Origin: Mageeibacillus sp. UBA1212
GTDB lineage: Bacteria; Bacillota; Clostridia; UBA1212
Direction: 5' to 3'
NCBI GenBank assembly: GCA_002309655.1
Contig: DBXM01000002.1
Span: 24,217-88,216, forward strand
DNA length: 64,000 nt
Shown here: piece after piece, positions 8,525-16,393 of the stretch
Position numbering within the stretch: the first letter of the stretch is position 1
Layout: every line of letters begins with the position of its first letter
The notes under the pieces: generated by a model
Databases searched by the model: none
The model's input: the letters and a program-made list of their open reading frames with translations, nothing else
What the model was told of the DNA's origin: nothing
Program-made: the position numbers and the translations under genes

Positions 8525-8986
8525 TTATTTTTCGGTCCTGCCGAACTCGATTGCCTTGTCCTTGTAGAGAATTCCGTCGAGGTGGTCGAACTCGTGGCAG
8601 CAGATGACCGCAAGATAGCCGGACGCCTCGAAGGAGATCTCCTCCCCGTTTTCGTTGAGCGCCTTGACCTTGACGAACATCGGCCGCTTGCACTTCCCCG
8701 CGTAACCGGGAACGCTGAGGCACCCTTCGTCGGAAATCTGCTCGCCCGCCGACTCCGTGATGACCGGGTTCACGAGCTTGAACACGTGCCCCTCTCTGTC
8801 GTCAATGACCGCCATCCGCTTCGGGATGCCGATCTGCGGCGCCGCGAGGCCCACTCCGTTCTTGTCGTACATGGTCTCGAGCATGTCGTCGAGCACCTTT
8901 CTGATGCTGTCGGTCACCGCCGGAACCTCTTTACACACTTCTCTGAGGACGGGATTCCCGTCCGTTCTGATGTTTCTGATTGCCAT
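8525..8986 (-). CDS. def: Peptide deformylase
   Basis: Removes the N-formyl group that Fmt installs. The 153-residue protein shows the three deformylase motifs: GVGLAAPQIG, EGCLSVPGY and the metal-binding CHEFDHLDGILY (HEFDH). The start at 8986 (MAIRNIRTDGNPVLR) follows GGGAGGTGG at good distance; frames extending further upstream encode unlikely sequence. It is the first gene of the cluster. priA, which often precedes def in Firmicutes, is not here, and rsmB, which often follows fmt, is also missing. Confidence 0.96.
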   Translation of the reverse strand: MAIRNIRTDGNPVLREVCKEVPAVTDSIRKVLDDMLETMYDKNGVGLAAPQIGIPKRMAVIDDREGHVFKLVNPVITESAGEQISDEGCLSVPGYAGKCKRPMFVKVKALNENGEEISFEASGYLAVICCHEFDHLDGILYKDKAIEFGRTEK

Positions 8987-9202
8987 GAATGGCCACCTCC
9001 CGTTCTCTCCGCCGCCTTTATTTGCGCCGGTATTTTGCGGCTTGTTAAAGCAAAAAATGCAATTTCCGGCCGGGAACCGTAAACACAGCGCCCTCTGCAC
9101 AAAAATTGCAAATTATGCATACTGCCCGTGAAAGACTTCCGTCAGCACGGCCATCCGCCGAAAGGCACAATATACCGTCTTTCCGCCGCATTAATTATTA
9201 TT

Positions 9203-9796
9203 TCAGTCGTCAGACTCGATGTCGAAAAGGAAATCCTCGATCGTAGAGGCGTTCCCGTTTCCGGCCGCTTCTTCCGCCGCGCCGTCCGCCTGCTCGACCG
9301 TCGCGATCATGTCGTCGATATCGTCGTTCTCGTCAATACCGATGTCGCCCGTGTCGTCGTCCTCAACCTTCGGCTTCTCTTTCTTCGGCTTCGCCTTCTC
9401 GGTCTCCTCCTTGCGCTCAACCTTCGGATCGAGCGAGATGAAGAACTGGATGAAGTAGAACACCACGAACAGCACCAGCGCCACCGTCATGTTGCGGATA
9501 ACGCCGAAAGGCTCGTAGAGGAAAAGTACCGTCGCCGCCGCGATGAACAAAACCGCCTTTATGACGACCATGATTGCGTACTTTTTGTTCTTCAGCATAT
9601 CCTTGTTCGATGCGATCGGCAGCACGAATTCGATGCACGCCACCATCACGATCGCCAGCGCGAGAAGTCCCGTCGCCACAATCTTCTGGACCTGCGCCTC
9701 GAGGTTGAAAAATCCGAACTCGACCGCCAGGAATCCAACCAGCGACAGGAGGATTATTACGTAGAACAAGTTTGTCAAACCGTTTCTCTTTTTCAT
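9203..9796 (-). CDS. Uncharacterised membrane protein with acidic C-terminal tail
   Basis: A 197-residue protein starting at ATG 9796, eight bases after GGAGGT. It has four predicted membrane segments (about residues 10-28, 37-57, 70-90 and 98-118), then a charged linker rich in Lys and Glu, and an acidic tail (DDDTGDIGIDENDDIDDM...IEDFLFDIESDD). The tail would lie in the cytoplasm if the N-terminus, with KKR, also does. I recognise no family. It lies between hisS and def on the same strand, but more than 100 bases separate it from each, so a shared transcript is possible but not shown. Confidence 0.75.
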   Translation of the reverse strand: MKKRNGLTNLFYVIILLSLVGFLAVEFGFFNLEAQVQKIVATGLLALAIVMVACIEFVLPIASNKDMLKNKKYAIMVVIKAVLFIAAATVLFLYEPFGVIRNMTVALVLFVVFYFIQFFISLDPKVERKEETEKAKPKKEKPKVEDDDTGDIGIDENDDIDDMIATVEQADGAAEEAAGNGNASTIEDFLFDIESDD

Positions 9797-9902
9797 TTTC
9801 TGTCTGACCTCCGAAGTCAACATTCACGGCAGACCCGCCCTGAATTTCGCGAAAATCTGCCAACCCACGGCTGTTTTGCCGCATTCAACTGTTATTTTAC
9901 CG

Positions 9903-11234
9903 CTAAATCTTTAAATATGCCTTAAAATCGTCCAACTTGACGCTCTGCTGTTCTCCGGTTTTCATGTTTTTCAGCATGACCGAGGAACTTTCTTTTTCGT
10001 CCGCCCCGCAAACCATCACGTAGGGAATGCCAAGTTTGTTCGCATACGTCAGCTTTTTGCCCATTTTGCCGCCGTTGAGATACGTCTCCGCGGGAATTCC
10101 GGCCGCCCGCACTTCCGCCGCGACCCTCAGTCCGTAGTAGACCGTGTCATCCATCGGCACCACCAGCACCTTTGTCGTCGTCGCCGGTGCGTCGTCCGCT
10201 CCGATGATTCCCGACTCCCTGAGCTGGTAGAAAAGCCTCGAGAGGCCTATCGAAATTCCGACGCCGGGAAGCTTCTGCGACGTGTAGTTTGAAGCAAGTT
10301 CGTCATAACGGCCGCCCGAGCAGATGCTGCCGAGTTCCGGATGATCGTTGAGGAACGTCTCGTAAACGGTTCCCGTGTAGTAGTCGAGCCCGCGCGCGAT
10401 CCTCAGATTCACGCTGAAGCACTCCTCCGGCACTCCGTATGCCGAAATCGCGCCGCAAACCGCCTCCAGCTCGTCCACGCCCGCCTTGAAAAGCTCGTTT
10501 TCGACGTTCATTGCCCTGAGCCCGCCGATAATCTCAGCCGGCTTCCCGCAAAGCGAAGCAAGTTCCGCCGCGGCCTTGACAGCCTCTTCGCCGAGCCCCA
10601 GCTTTGTGAGCTCCTCGCAGACCGCCTTCAGCCCGATCTTGTCAAGCCTGTCGATGCACCTCAGTACCTCGGTCGGATCCTCGACGCCGTACTGCGCGAA
10701 AAAGCCTCCGAGCACCTTGCGGTTGTTGATCATGATCTTGAAGTCGCCGATGTCGAGTGATTTGAAGGTGTTGTAGATCACGCCCACGATTTCGGCGTCG
10801 TTGTAGACCGAAAGCGTCCCGTTGCCGACAATGTCGATGTCGCACTGGTAGAACTCCCTGAACCTGCCCTTCTGCGGTTTCTCGCCGCGGTAGACCTTCC
10901 CGATGTGATAGCGCCTGAACGGGAACGTGAGCTCGCCGCTGTGCATACTGACGTACCTCGCCAGCGGAACCGTCAGGTCAAACCTCAGCGAAAGGTCGTT
11001 GTCGCCCTTGTTGAACCGGTACACCTGCTTCGCCGTATCGCCCCCGCTCTTTGCGAGAAGCACCTCCGACCGCTCGATAACCGGCGTGTCGATGGGCACG
11101 AACCCGAAACTCTCGTATGAATTTCTGATCTTGTCGAGCATCGCGTTAAAAAGAATCTGCTCGCGCGGAAGAAGTTCCATGAACCCGGCGAGAATCGAAG
11201 GCTCGACGATCTGCTTTTTTTCGTTATTTTCCAT
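9903..11234 (-). CDS. hisS: Histidyl-tRNA synthetase
   Basis: Charges tRNA-His. The 443-residue class II synthetase has motif 2 (GKVYRGEKPQKGRFREFYQCDID), the two histidine-specific blocks (ARGLDYYTGTVYE and SGGRYDELAS), motif 3 (GVGISIGLSRL) and the C-terminal anticodon-binding domain (TTKVLVVPMDD...VMVCG). The intact anticodon domain and catalytic motifs separate it from the HisZ paralogue at 51.4-52.5 kb. The start at 11234 (MENNEKKQ) was chosen over in-frame codons further up that would run into the terminator region of the tRNA-Lys gene. The ribosome site (ggcaggga) is weak. Confidence 0.93.
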   Translation of the reverse strand: MENNEKKQIVEPSILAGFMELLPREQILFNAMLDKIRNSYESFGFVPIDTPVIERSEVLLAKSGGDTAKQVYRFNKGDNDLSLRFDLTVPLARYVSMHSGELTFPFRRYHIGKVYRGEKPQKGRFREFYQCDIDIVGNGTLSVYNDAEIVGVIYNTFKSLDIGDFKIMINNRKVLGGFFAQYGVEDPTEVLRCIDRLDKIGLKAVCEELTKLGLGEEAVKAAAELASLCGKPAEIIGGLRAMNVENELFKAGVDELEAVCGAISAYGVPEECFSVNLRIARGLDYYTGTVYETFLNDHPELGSICSGGRYDELASNYTSQKLPGVGISIGLSRLFYQLRESGIIGADDAPATTTKVLVVPMDDTVYYGLRVAAEVRAAGIPAETYLNGGKMGKKLTYANKLGIPYVMVCGADEKESSSVMLKNMKTGEQQSVKLDDFKAYLKI

Positions 11235-11286
11235 ATTTCCCTGCCTTCGGGGAATCCGGCGTTTCCGGTCCCCCTTTAAACGAAAT

Positions 11287-11313
11287 GCCCCGGAATGATT
11301 TACAAACCGGGGC
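11287..11313 (-). terminator. Terminator-like hairpin after tRNA-Lys
   Basis: The minus strand reads gccccgg, a 13-base loop, then ccggggc, followed by attt and cgttt. It lies 4 bases downstream of the tRNA CCA end and upstream of hisS. Confidence 0.55.
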
Positions 11314-11316
11314 AAA

Positions 11317-11393
11317 TGGTGACCCATCGGAGGCTCGAACTCCGGACACCCTGATTAAAAGCCAGGTGCTCTACCGACTGAGCTAATGAGTCA
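11317..11393 (-). tRNA. tRNA-Lys (anticodon UUU)
   Basis: The minus strand folds as a complete tRNA: acceptor TGACTCA pairs with TGGGTCA, D arm AGCTCAGTCGGTAGAGC, anticodon loop CTTTTAA with anticodon TTT, T arm GGAGTTCGAGCCTCC, and an encoded CCA end at 11317-11319. All arms have normal lengths. Confidence 0.96.
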
Positions 11394-11541
11394 TGCGCAT
11401 TTTCGCGCCCGATTATGATATCAAATCCGCTCAAATATGTCAACAGTTTTTTTGCGTTTTTCTGAAAAATCGCGCAAACGCCTTCAAAAAACCGCCTTTC
11501 CGGCCTTTAAACGCCTGTTCGCGAGTTCTTCCGGCCCCGCT

Positions 11542-11946
11542 TTACTGCCCTTTCCGGGAGTTCTCCGGCCGGGAGTTCTCCGACCCGCCTTTCTCGATCG
11601 AGTCAAGAACCGCCTTCGCCGCTTCAAGCTCCGCCACCGCCGCTCTTCTCGCCGCCGCCACCGCCTCGGTGTTCTCCGACGGTTTCCTCACGCGCCTCTG
11701 TCTCTTTTTTTTGCTGACCAGCACGCAGAGCGACGCGACGAACCCGGCGAGAACAACTCCGAGACCCGCGCAGACCGCAAACGAGGCCGCAGTGTATTCC
11801 CGGAAAAAGTCTGAAACGCCTTCGACTCCGGTCTTATCGAGAACGAAGCTCCGGACCGGCTCAACCGCAATGTACGCGACCGCCGCCAGCACCGCAAGCC
11901 CAAGCAGCACCGCACAAATTATGAGGAACACTCTCTCAGCTTTCAT
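11542..11946 (-). CDS. Small two-helix membrane protein, unknown
   Basis: A 134-residue protein from ATG 11946, preceded by GGGAGGTGTT. It has membrane helices at about residues 6-28 (VFLIICAVLLGLAVLAAVAYIA) and 55-77 (AASFAVCAGLGVVLAGFVASLCV), then a basic stretch (KKKRQRRVRK) and an Ala/Glu-rich helix that may form a coiled coil. The segment between the helices is about 25 residues and probably external. I recognise no family. It lies just upstream of tRNA-Lys on the same strand. Confidence 0.65.
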   Translation of the reverse strand: MKAERVFLIICAVLLGLAVLAAVAYIAVEPVRSFVLDKTGVEGVSDFFREYTAASFAVCAGLGVVLAGFVASLCVLVSKKKRQRRVRKPSENTEAVAAARRAAVAELEAAKAVLDSIEKGGSENSRPENSRKGQ

Positions 11947-12102
11947 CCGGAACACCTCCCGTCTTTCCCGAAACCGGCCTTTTTCAGCCCTCATCTTATA
12001 TTTTCGCATTTTTCGAGCCGAAATTCAATATAAATATTAAAATTAAACGCCTGCGCATTAGGCTTTATCTTTTAGCGCTCGCAGGTCTCCGCCAACTTCC
12101 AG

Positions 12103-12210
12103 TGTTTTTTCATGCGCCGCCCGTGTTTTTTCATACGCCCGTGTTTTTTCATACGCCCGTGTTTTTTCATGCGCCGCCCGTGTTTTCTCATACGCCGCCT
12201 ATGTTTTCCC
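12103..12210. repeat. Tandem repeat of 18- and 21-base units
   Basis: Six consecutive copies, the last one partial, of tgttttttcatRcgcc(gcc)cg: two 21-base, two 18-base, two degenerate. The order is 21-18-18-21-21-partial. All unit lengths are multiples of three, so a frame passes through, but it has no start site, and the array sits in the 336-base gap between the two neighbouring genes (11947-12282). Nothing else was seen in that gap apart from the promoter at 12219-12247. Confidence 0.9.
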
Positions 12211-12218
12211 AAAAGTGC

Positions 12219-12247
12219 TTGAATATTTTCCGCCGGTGTTGTAAATT
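12219..12247 (+). promoter_or_regulatory. Promoter of the DMT transporter gene
   Basis: TTGAAT (12219-12224), a 17-base spacer and TAAATT (12242-12247), directly after the tandem repeat array. Confidence 0.5.
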
Positions 12248-12282
12248 ACGTTCTGAAATAAACTACGGAGTGATTTTGCTTT

Positions 12283-13248
12283 ATGCCTTATCTGCTTCTT
12301 GCCGGCGCATGCCTGTTTTTCTCGATCCAGTTCATATTCCCGAAGCTCTTCCAGCGGCGAACCGACGGCACGGTTCACGCCGCCACGTGGAGCAACCTCA
12401 TGAACGGTATCGCGATGTTCGCGATCTTTTTCGCAATCAACGGCTTCACGCTGGCTTTTTCGCGCTCTTCCGTGCTTTTCGCCGTCGTCTACTCGCTGAG
12501 CAGCATCGTCTGCACCGTCGCCTCGCTTATCGGCATGACCGTCACGAGCGTCGCGGCGATAACGTTCTACACCCTTCTGGGCGGCGTCGTGCTGCCGTTC
12601 TTCTACGGAGTTGCGGTGCTCGGCGAAAAACCCTCGGTTTGGCGCTGGACCGGCGCCGCGCTCCTTGTCGCCGCGCTGCTGATTCCTTTTGTGCTCGACA
12701 ATATCTCGGCCAAAAAGAACAAGTCTCAGGCTGATTCCGGCGATATTCCCGGGGATCGCAAGACTCCCTCAAAGCTCAAGATAATCCTCTGCGCCGCCGG
12801 CGTTTTCGTCACGAACGGTCTGATCAGCATCGTCACCACCGCCGCAATGCGCGAACCCGACGCCGTCTCCGACCGCGACTTTCTGCTGATTGCCACACTT
12901 ATAAGGATCGCCTGCTCCCTCGCGATGCTCGCCTTTTTCTGGATCAGGAACAAGACGCGCACTCCGCTTCCGACCGACACCCGCACGGGGCTTCCCGCCG
13001 GCGGCAAGGTCATGCTGCTCCTGTTTTTCTTCTGCTTCTGCTACGCGCTTCTGAACGGTGCCGGCAACCTCTGCAGCCTCAACTGCGCCAAGCAGATGGA
13101 CGCCTCGCTTCAATACCCGGTCATCAGCGCCGCATGCATTATCTTCTCCGCGGTCATCGGCTTCCTGATCTTCCGCGAAAAGCCGAGCAAAGGCTCCCTG
13201 ATCGGCATCGCGGTCTCCGTCGTCGGCATCATTTTGTTCATCTTTTGA
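12283..13248 (+). CDS. EamA/DMT-superfamily transporter
   Basis: A 321-residue polytopic membrane protein with nine to ten hydrophobic segments arranged as two similar halves, joined near residue 150 by a hydrophilic loop (KKNKSQADSGDIPGDRKTPSK). The second half ends with the typical DMT pattern: YPVISAACIIFSAVIGFLIF, then REKPS..SLIGIAVSVVGIILF. The family includes metabolite and drug exporters, and the substrate cannot be read from sequence. The ATG follows CGGAGTGAT. The gene stands alone and ends in a strong terminator facing the next gene. Confidence 0.85.
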   Translation: MPYLLLAGACLFFSIQFIFPKLFQRRTDGTVHAATWSNLMNGIAMFAIFFAINGFTLAFSRSSVLFAVVYSLSSIVCTVASLIGMTVTSVAAITFYTLLGGVVLPFFYGVAVLGEKPSVWRWTGAALLVAALLIPFVLDNISAKKNKSQADSGDIPGDRKTPSKLKIILCAAGVFVTNGLISIVTTAAMREPDAVSDRDFLLIATLIRIACSLAMLAFFWIRNKTRTPLPTDTRTGLPAGGKVMLLLFFFCFCYALLNGAGNLCSLNCAKQMDASLQYPVISAACIIFSAVIGFLIFREKPSKGSLIGIAVSVVGIILFIF

Positions 13249-13275
13249 TTTTACCTTGTTTTAGGATAAAACACA

Positions 13276-13321
13276 AAGCGGCCCGGTCTTTTTGGTTTAA
13301 CCGAAAAGACCGGGCCGCCGC
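13276..13321. terminator. Bidirectional terminator between convergent genes
   Basis: A 15-base GC-rich stem, gcggcccggtctttt (13278-13292) with its complement at 13303-13318, and a loop that itself can pair (ggttt/aacc). A-rich and T-rich flanks on either side suit both directions. Confidence 0.85.
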
Positions 13322-13346
13322 TTTCCTCACCTAAAAACCCGGGGAA

Positions 13347-14081
13347 CTACTCCCCGCGGCATGCTTTCACAAAGGCCTCGAATATCGCCTTCTGCTTCGG
13401 GTCCTTTTGCCACAGATGCTCGGGGTGCCACTGGACTCCCACGCAGAAAGACATATCCGTCTTTTCGATGCATTCGATTATTCCGTCGTCGGCTCTGGCG
13501 GTAACAACAAACCCTTCACCGACCCTGTCCACAGCCTGGTGGTGGTGCGAATTGACCATAATACGCTCTTCCTTCACGAAACCGTAAAGTCGCGAAGGCT
13601 TTGAAACGTTCACGTACTGCGTTGCCACGTTCGCGGGCGAATGTTGGGAATGGAGCAGCCTTGCGGCGCCGTCCTCCGCTCTGTACTCACCGGGAATATC
13701 CTGGTAAAGCGTTCCACCGGCCGCCACGTTGATCAGCTGGATGCCTCTGCAGATCGCCAGCACCGGTCTGTCAAGGCGCACTGCCGCCCTGAAATACCCG
13801 AGTTCGGCGCGGTCCCTTTCGGGCTGAACTTCCCCGCACCCGATGCGCATATTCTGTCCGTACTCGTCAGGCGAAACGTCGTTTCCGCCCGAGAACAGAA
13901 ACCCGTCGACCCTCTTCGCGACCTCTTCAAAATCGCTCTCTTCCGGCTTCATCGAAACCAAAACGGGAATCGCGCCGCACGCTTCAAGCGCGTCAAAATA
14001 TGCCGCGGAAGTGTAATATCTTCCCTCTCCCTGGGACAGCCCGGGCGTCACCGCAATCAAAACTTTTTTCATATCGTCCAA
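13347..14081 (-). CDS. Gamma-glutamyl-gamma-aminobutyrate hydrolase-like class I glutamine amidotransferase (peptidase C26)
   Basis: A 244-residue protein with the class I amidotransferase core: nucleophile elbow AICRGIQLINVAAGG (catalytic Cys), FSGGNDVSPDEYG upstream, a NSHHHQAV segment characteristic of PuuD-type hydrolases, and the catalytic His-Glu in VGVQWHPEHL. The family hydrolyses gamma-glutamyl amides such as gamma-Glu-GABA in putrescine breakdown, though many members have unknown substrates. No other Puu gene is nearby. The gene may start at either Met1 or Met4; both are close to the cell's usual spacing. Confidence 0.88.
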   Translation of the reverse strand: MDDMKKVLIAVTPGLSQGEGRYYTSAAYFDALEACGAIPVLVSMKPEESDFEEVAKRVDGFLFSGGNDVSPDEYGQNMRIGCGEVQPERDRAELGYFRAAVRLDRPVLAICRGIQLINVAAGGTLYQDIPGEYRAEDGAARLLHSQHSPANVATQYVNVSKPSRLYGFVKEERIMVNSHHHQAVDRVGEGFVVTARADDGIIECIEKTDMSFCVGVQWHPEHLWQKDPKQKAIFEAFVKACRGE

Positions 14082-14143
14082 TCAGTCTAAAATACAATTC
14101 ACGGATACGGTTCAAGCCCCGTTCCTTAATTCAAACGTAAAGA

Positions 14144-14183
14144 AAGGCGCACCCTGCCGCAATCACGCCGCCCGGTGCGCCTT
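14144..14183 (-). terminator. Hairpin downstream of the membrane protein gene
   Basis: Stem aaggcgcacc (14144-14153) with ggtgcgcctt (14174-14183) and a 20-base loop; on the minus strand it is followed by a short T-containing run (tctttacg). It lies about 50 bases after the stop at 14231. Confidence 0.6.
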
Positions 14184-14230
14184 ACCGTTCACCGGCGAAC
14201 CCGCCGGATGAAATCAATAGCCGGCCTTAT

Positions 14231-15079
14231 TTAGTAGGCAAATACGTACTCGTCTCCGAACTCAACCGGCAAAATCTCGACATCAGGAACCTGTTCGAGC
14301 GCCTGCTCAAGTTCTCTCTCGCAGAATTTGCAGAGTCTGTAGCCCTGACGTGTCGCCTCACGCGCGGCGGTGGTTGCCTCTTCACTCGCTTCGATAGCGA
14401 TAAGCTCGCCGGTGTTGTGGAGCGACTGGCAGTTCTCGTCGAGGTGGAAGCAGTGGCCGAACGCGGTTACGTAAACCTGCGCCTGGTCAAGAGAAATAGC
14501 CTGGTTGACGTCTTCCTCCGAAACCGGATGGTAGTCGATGGACGAGAACACGCCGATAAGCAGCGCCACGATAGCGACCGCGGCGGCAATCCACTTCTCT
14601 TTGGTGTTGAGCTTGCTGTTCTTGCTCGTGAAAAGAACGATAATAAACGGCACGAAGCAGAGTATCGCGACGATTGCGCCGAGCTGGTTCTGAATGAAGA
14701 ACCTGAACTTGTTCTCTCTTGAGCAGGGATCGAGGTGGTTGGCTTTCTTCCAGAGCTGTGAGCCGATCACAAGGAAGATAAGGTCAAGGACCAGGAAGAT
14801 GATGAGATAGAGCAAATAGTTGTCGGGAAGCGTCGGAATAAGATCCGGGAGGTACCACTTGCCGGTGACGTTCATGATAGCTACCAGCTCGCATGCGAGA
14901 GCAAGTACCCAAAGGATGATTGCGCCTACACGCAGCCCCGTTGCTTTTGACTTGTCGGCCTCTGTAACGGCGACCTTGGCGGTCTTCTTGGAAGAGGTGG
15001 TCGTCTTGGCGGCGGTGGACTTCGTCACGGTTTTTTTGGTTCCGTCCGACTGCTGCTTAATAATTTTCTTTTCTGCCAT
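14231..15079 (-). CDS. Four-helix membrane protein with C-terminal His/Cys (HxxxxC...CxxC) domain
   Basis: A 282-residue protein. The first 45 residues are Lys/Thr-rich and unstructured (resembling an alanine/lysine linker), followed by four membrane helices at about 50-70, 88-108, 128-148 and 163-180. The last 80 residues form a small domain: VYVTAFGHCFHLDENCQSLHNT ... A.RQGYRLCKFCERELE. This H-x4-C...GYxxCxxC pattern occurs at the C-terminus of many Firmicutes surface proteins and resembles the zinc site of the Ada N-terminal domain. The role is unknown. The start codon follows GGAGAACT. It is 30 bases after the rubrerythrin gene and may share its transcript. Confidence 0.75.
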   Translation of the reverse strand: MAEKKIIKQQSDGTKKTVTKSTAAKTTTSSKKTAKVAVTEADKSKATGLRVGAIILWVLALACELVAIMNVTGKWYLPDLIPTLPDNYLLYLIIFLVLDLIFLVIGSQLWKKANHLDPCSRENKFRFFIQNQLGAIVAILCFVPFIIVLFTSKNSKLNTKEKWIAAAVAIVALLIGVFSSIDYHPVSEEDVNQAISLDQAQVYVTAFGHCFHLDENCQSLHNTGELIAIEASEEATTAAREATRQGYRLCKFCERELEQALEQVPDVEILPVEFGDEYVFAY

Positions 15080-15109
15080 AATAGTTCTCCTTCGTAAAAG
15101 TGAAAGTTA

Positions 15110-15769
15110 TTAATAGTTCTCAGAGTGTACTTCAAAATAACTCTGAGGATGTGCGCAAACAGGGCAAATCTCCGGAGCTTTCGTTCCAACAACGATGTGT
15201 CCGCAGTTTCTGCACTCCCAAACCTTGACTTCGCTCTTCGCGAAAACTTCCTGCGCCTCTACGTTGTGAAGCAGCGCGCGGTATCTCTCCTCGTGGCGCT
15301 TCTCGATGGCCGCGACCCCGCGGAATTTCGCCGCAAGTGCCGGGAAGCCCTCGGCCTCAGCCGTCTTTGCGAAATTCTCGTACATGTCGGTCCACTCGAA
15401 ATTCTCGCCCTCGGCTGCCGCGAGAAGATTCTCGGCCGTCGAACCGATTCCGTTGAGTTCCTTGAACCAGAGCTTCGCGTGCTCTTTCTCATTGTCGGCC
15501 GTCTTCAGGAACAGCTCGGCAATCTGCTCAAAGCCCTCTTTTTTTGCCTTCGAAGCAAAATATGTATACTTGTTTCTGGCCTGAGACTCGCCCGCGAAAG
15601 CGGCAAGCAGATTCTGCTCGGTCTTCGTTCCGGCATACGGATTGGACTTCTTCGCTTCCTCGATAAGCTCGAGGCTGTCTCCGTCAACACCGCATACAGG
15701 GCAAACCGGGGTCTCTCCGTCAGCCACTTCAAACTCTTCGCCGCATACCAGGCAACGATACTTTTTCAT
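15110..15769 (-). CDS. rbr: Rubrerythrin with rubredoxin-like domains at both ends
   Basis: Peroxide-reducing diiron protein of anaerobes. The 219-residue protein has an N-terminal rubredoxin-like knuckle pair (C6-x2-C9 ... C23-x2-C26), the ferritin-like diiron domain (NLLAAFAGESQARNKYTYFA, then DNEKEHAKLWFKEL and EKRHEERYRALL; Glu and ExxH ligands present), and the classical C-terminal rubredoxin motif VWECRNCGH...CPVCAHPQSYFE. Classical rubrerythrin has only the C-terminal rubredoxin and reverse rubrerythrin only the N-terminal one, so this is a dual form. It lies downstream of desulfoferrodoxin in a peroxide/superoxide-removal pair. Confidence 0.93.
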   Translation of the reverse strand: MKKYRCLVCGEEFEVADGETPVCPVCGVDGDSLELIEEAKKSNPYAGTKTEQNLLAAFAGESQARNKYTYFASKAKKEGFEQIAELFLKTADNEKEHAKLWFKELNGIGSTAENLLAAAEGENFEWTDMYENFAKTAEAEGFPALAAKFRGVAAIEKRHEERYRALLHNVEAQEVFAKSEVKVWECRNCGHIVVGTKAPEICPVCAHPQSYFEVHSENY

Positions 15770-15825
15770 AATAACCTCCGTGAATTCAATAATTATATCT
15801 GAAAGGACAGGCCTTTCTTATATGT

Positions 15826-16200
15826 TCAGCCTTTCCAAAGTCCGTGCAGATTGCAATATGCAAAGACCTCTTCGACTTCGTCTCCCTCGCAAATCGGGAA
15901 GCAGACTTTGGGCTCGTCACCGGGATGAAGCGCCTTCCTCTGATTGCCGGATTTGGTTTTAAGGGCGACCCACTCGATATAGTGCGCGTCAACCATGGGA
16001 TGCGCGACGAATCCTATATCAACAATTACCTTTCCGTTTTCGACAGTCCATACCGGAACGTGCTTCTCGACGGAAGCGTCCGTCGTGCCCGGAATTATCT
16101 GCTTCATAGGCTGTCCGCAGCACATGATCGGCACGCCTGTCTTTTTAACGACGGCCACGATCTGTCCGCATTTCTCGCAACGGTAAAATAGCATTTCCAT
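15826..16200 (-). CDS. dfx: Desulfoferrodoxin (superoxide reductase, 2Fe type)
   Basis: Reduces superoxide to hydrogen peroxide without releasing oxygen. The 124-residue protein has centre I ligands C8, C11, C27 and C28 (YRCEKCGQ...MCCGQPM) and centre II ligands in EKHVPVW, GFVAHPMVDAHYIEWVAL and the C-terminal YCNLHGLWKG (the Cys and His of the square-pyramidal iron site). The conserved Glu-Lys before the first His is present. The start at 16200 follows AGGAGGTATTAT. Its product peroxide would be consumed by the rubrerythrin encoded 56 bases downstream. Confidence 0.96.
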   Translation of the reverse strand: MEMLFYRCEKCGQIVAVVKKTGVPIMCCGQPMKQIIPGTTDASVEKHVPVWTVENGKVIVDIGFVAHPMVDAHYIEWVALKTKSGNQRKALHPGDEPKVCFPICEGDEVEEVFAYCNLHGLWKG

Positions 16201-16320
16201 ATAATACCTCCTGATTTTCCGGCATCTGGCGCGGGCCTTCTGCCGTACTGAACTTACGTAATTTCCCGTTTTTTGCATCGTCGAAAACCATAGTTTTCCC
16301 GTGCCGCTGTACTCACCTTA

Positions 16321-16349
16321 ATTGTACCAAAAAACTCGTAAATGGTCAA
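16321..16349 (-). promoter_or_regulatory. Promoter of the desulfoferrodoxin-rubrerythrin operon
   Basis: Minus strand: TTGACC (16344-16349), a 17-base spacer, TACAAT (16321-16326). The -10 is followed by TAAGGTGAGTAC. No copy of the upstream palindrome at 17701-17724 was seen here. Confidence 0.75.
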
Positions 16350-16393
16350 CAGTTTTCTTGTCTTCGACCGCTCGACCGCTCTTACCCGCCCGG

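Noticed and set aside
7523..9082. A 519-codon open frame on the plus strand opposite rlmN, fmt and def
   Set aside because: Same antisense effect; the translation has no recognisable domain and the three opposite genes are unmistakable.
9903..11234. Considered HisZ instead of HisS
   Set aside because: It has the intact histidine-specific motifs and the anticodon-binding C-terminal domain; HisZ is the separate gene in the his operon.
12103..12210. Possible CRISPR-like array
   Set aside because: Units are directly adjacent, without spacers; no cas genes nearby. It is a plain tandem repeat.
12102..12734. Plus-strand frame through the tandem repeat (FFHTPV repeats) as a repeat protein gene
   Set aside because: No start signal, and it runs out of frame into the transporter gene, which has a clear start and domains.
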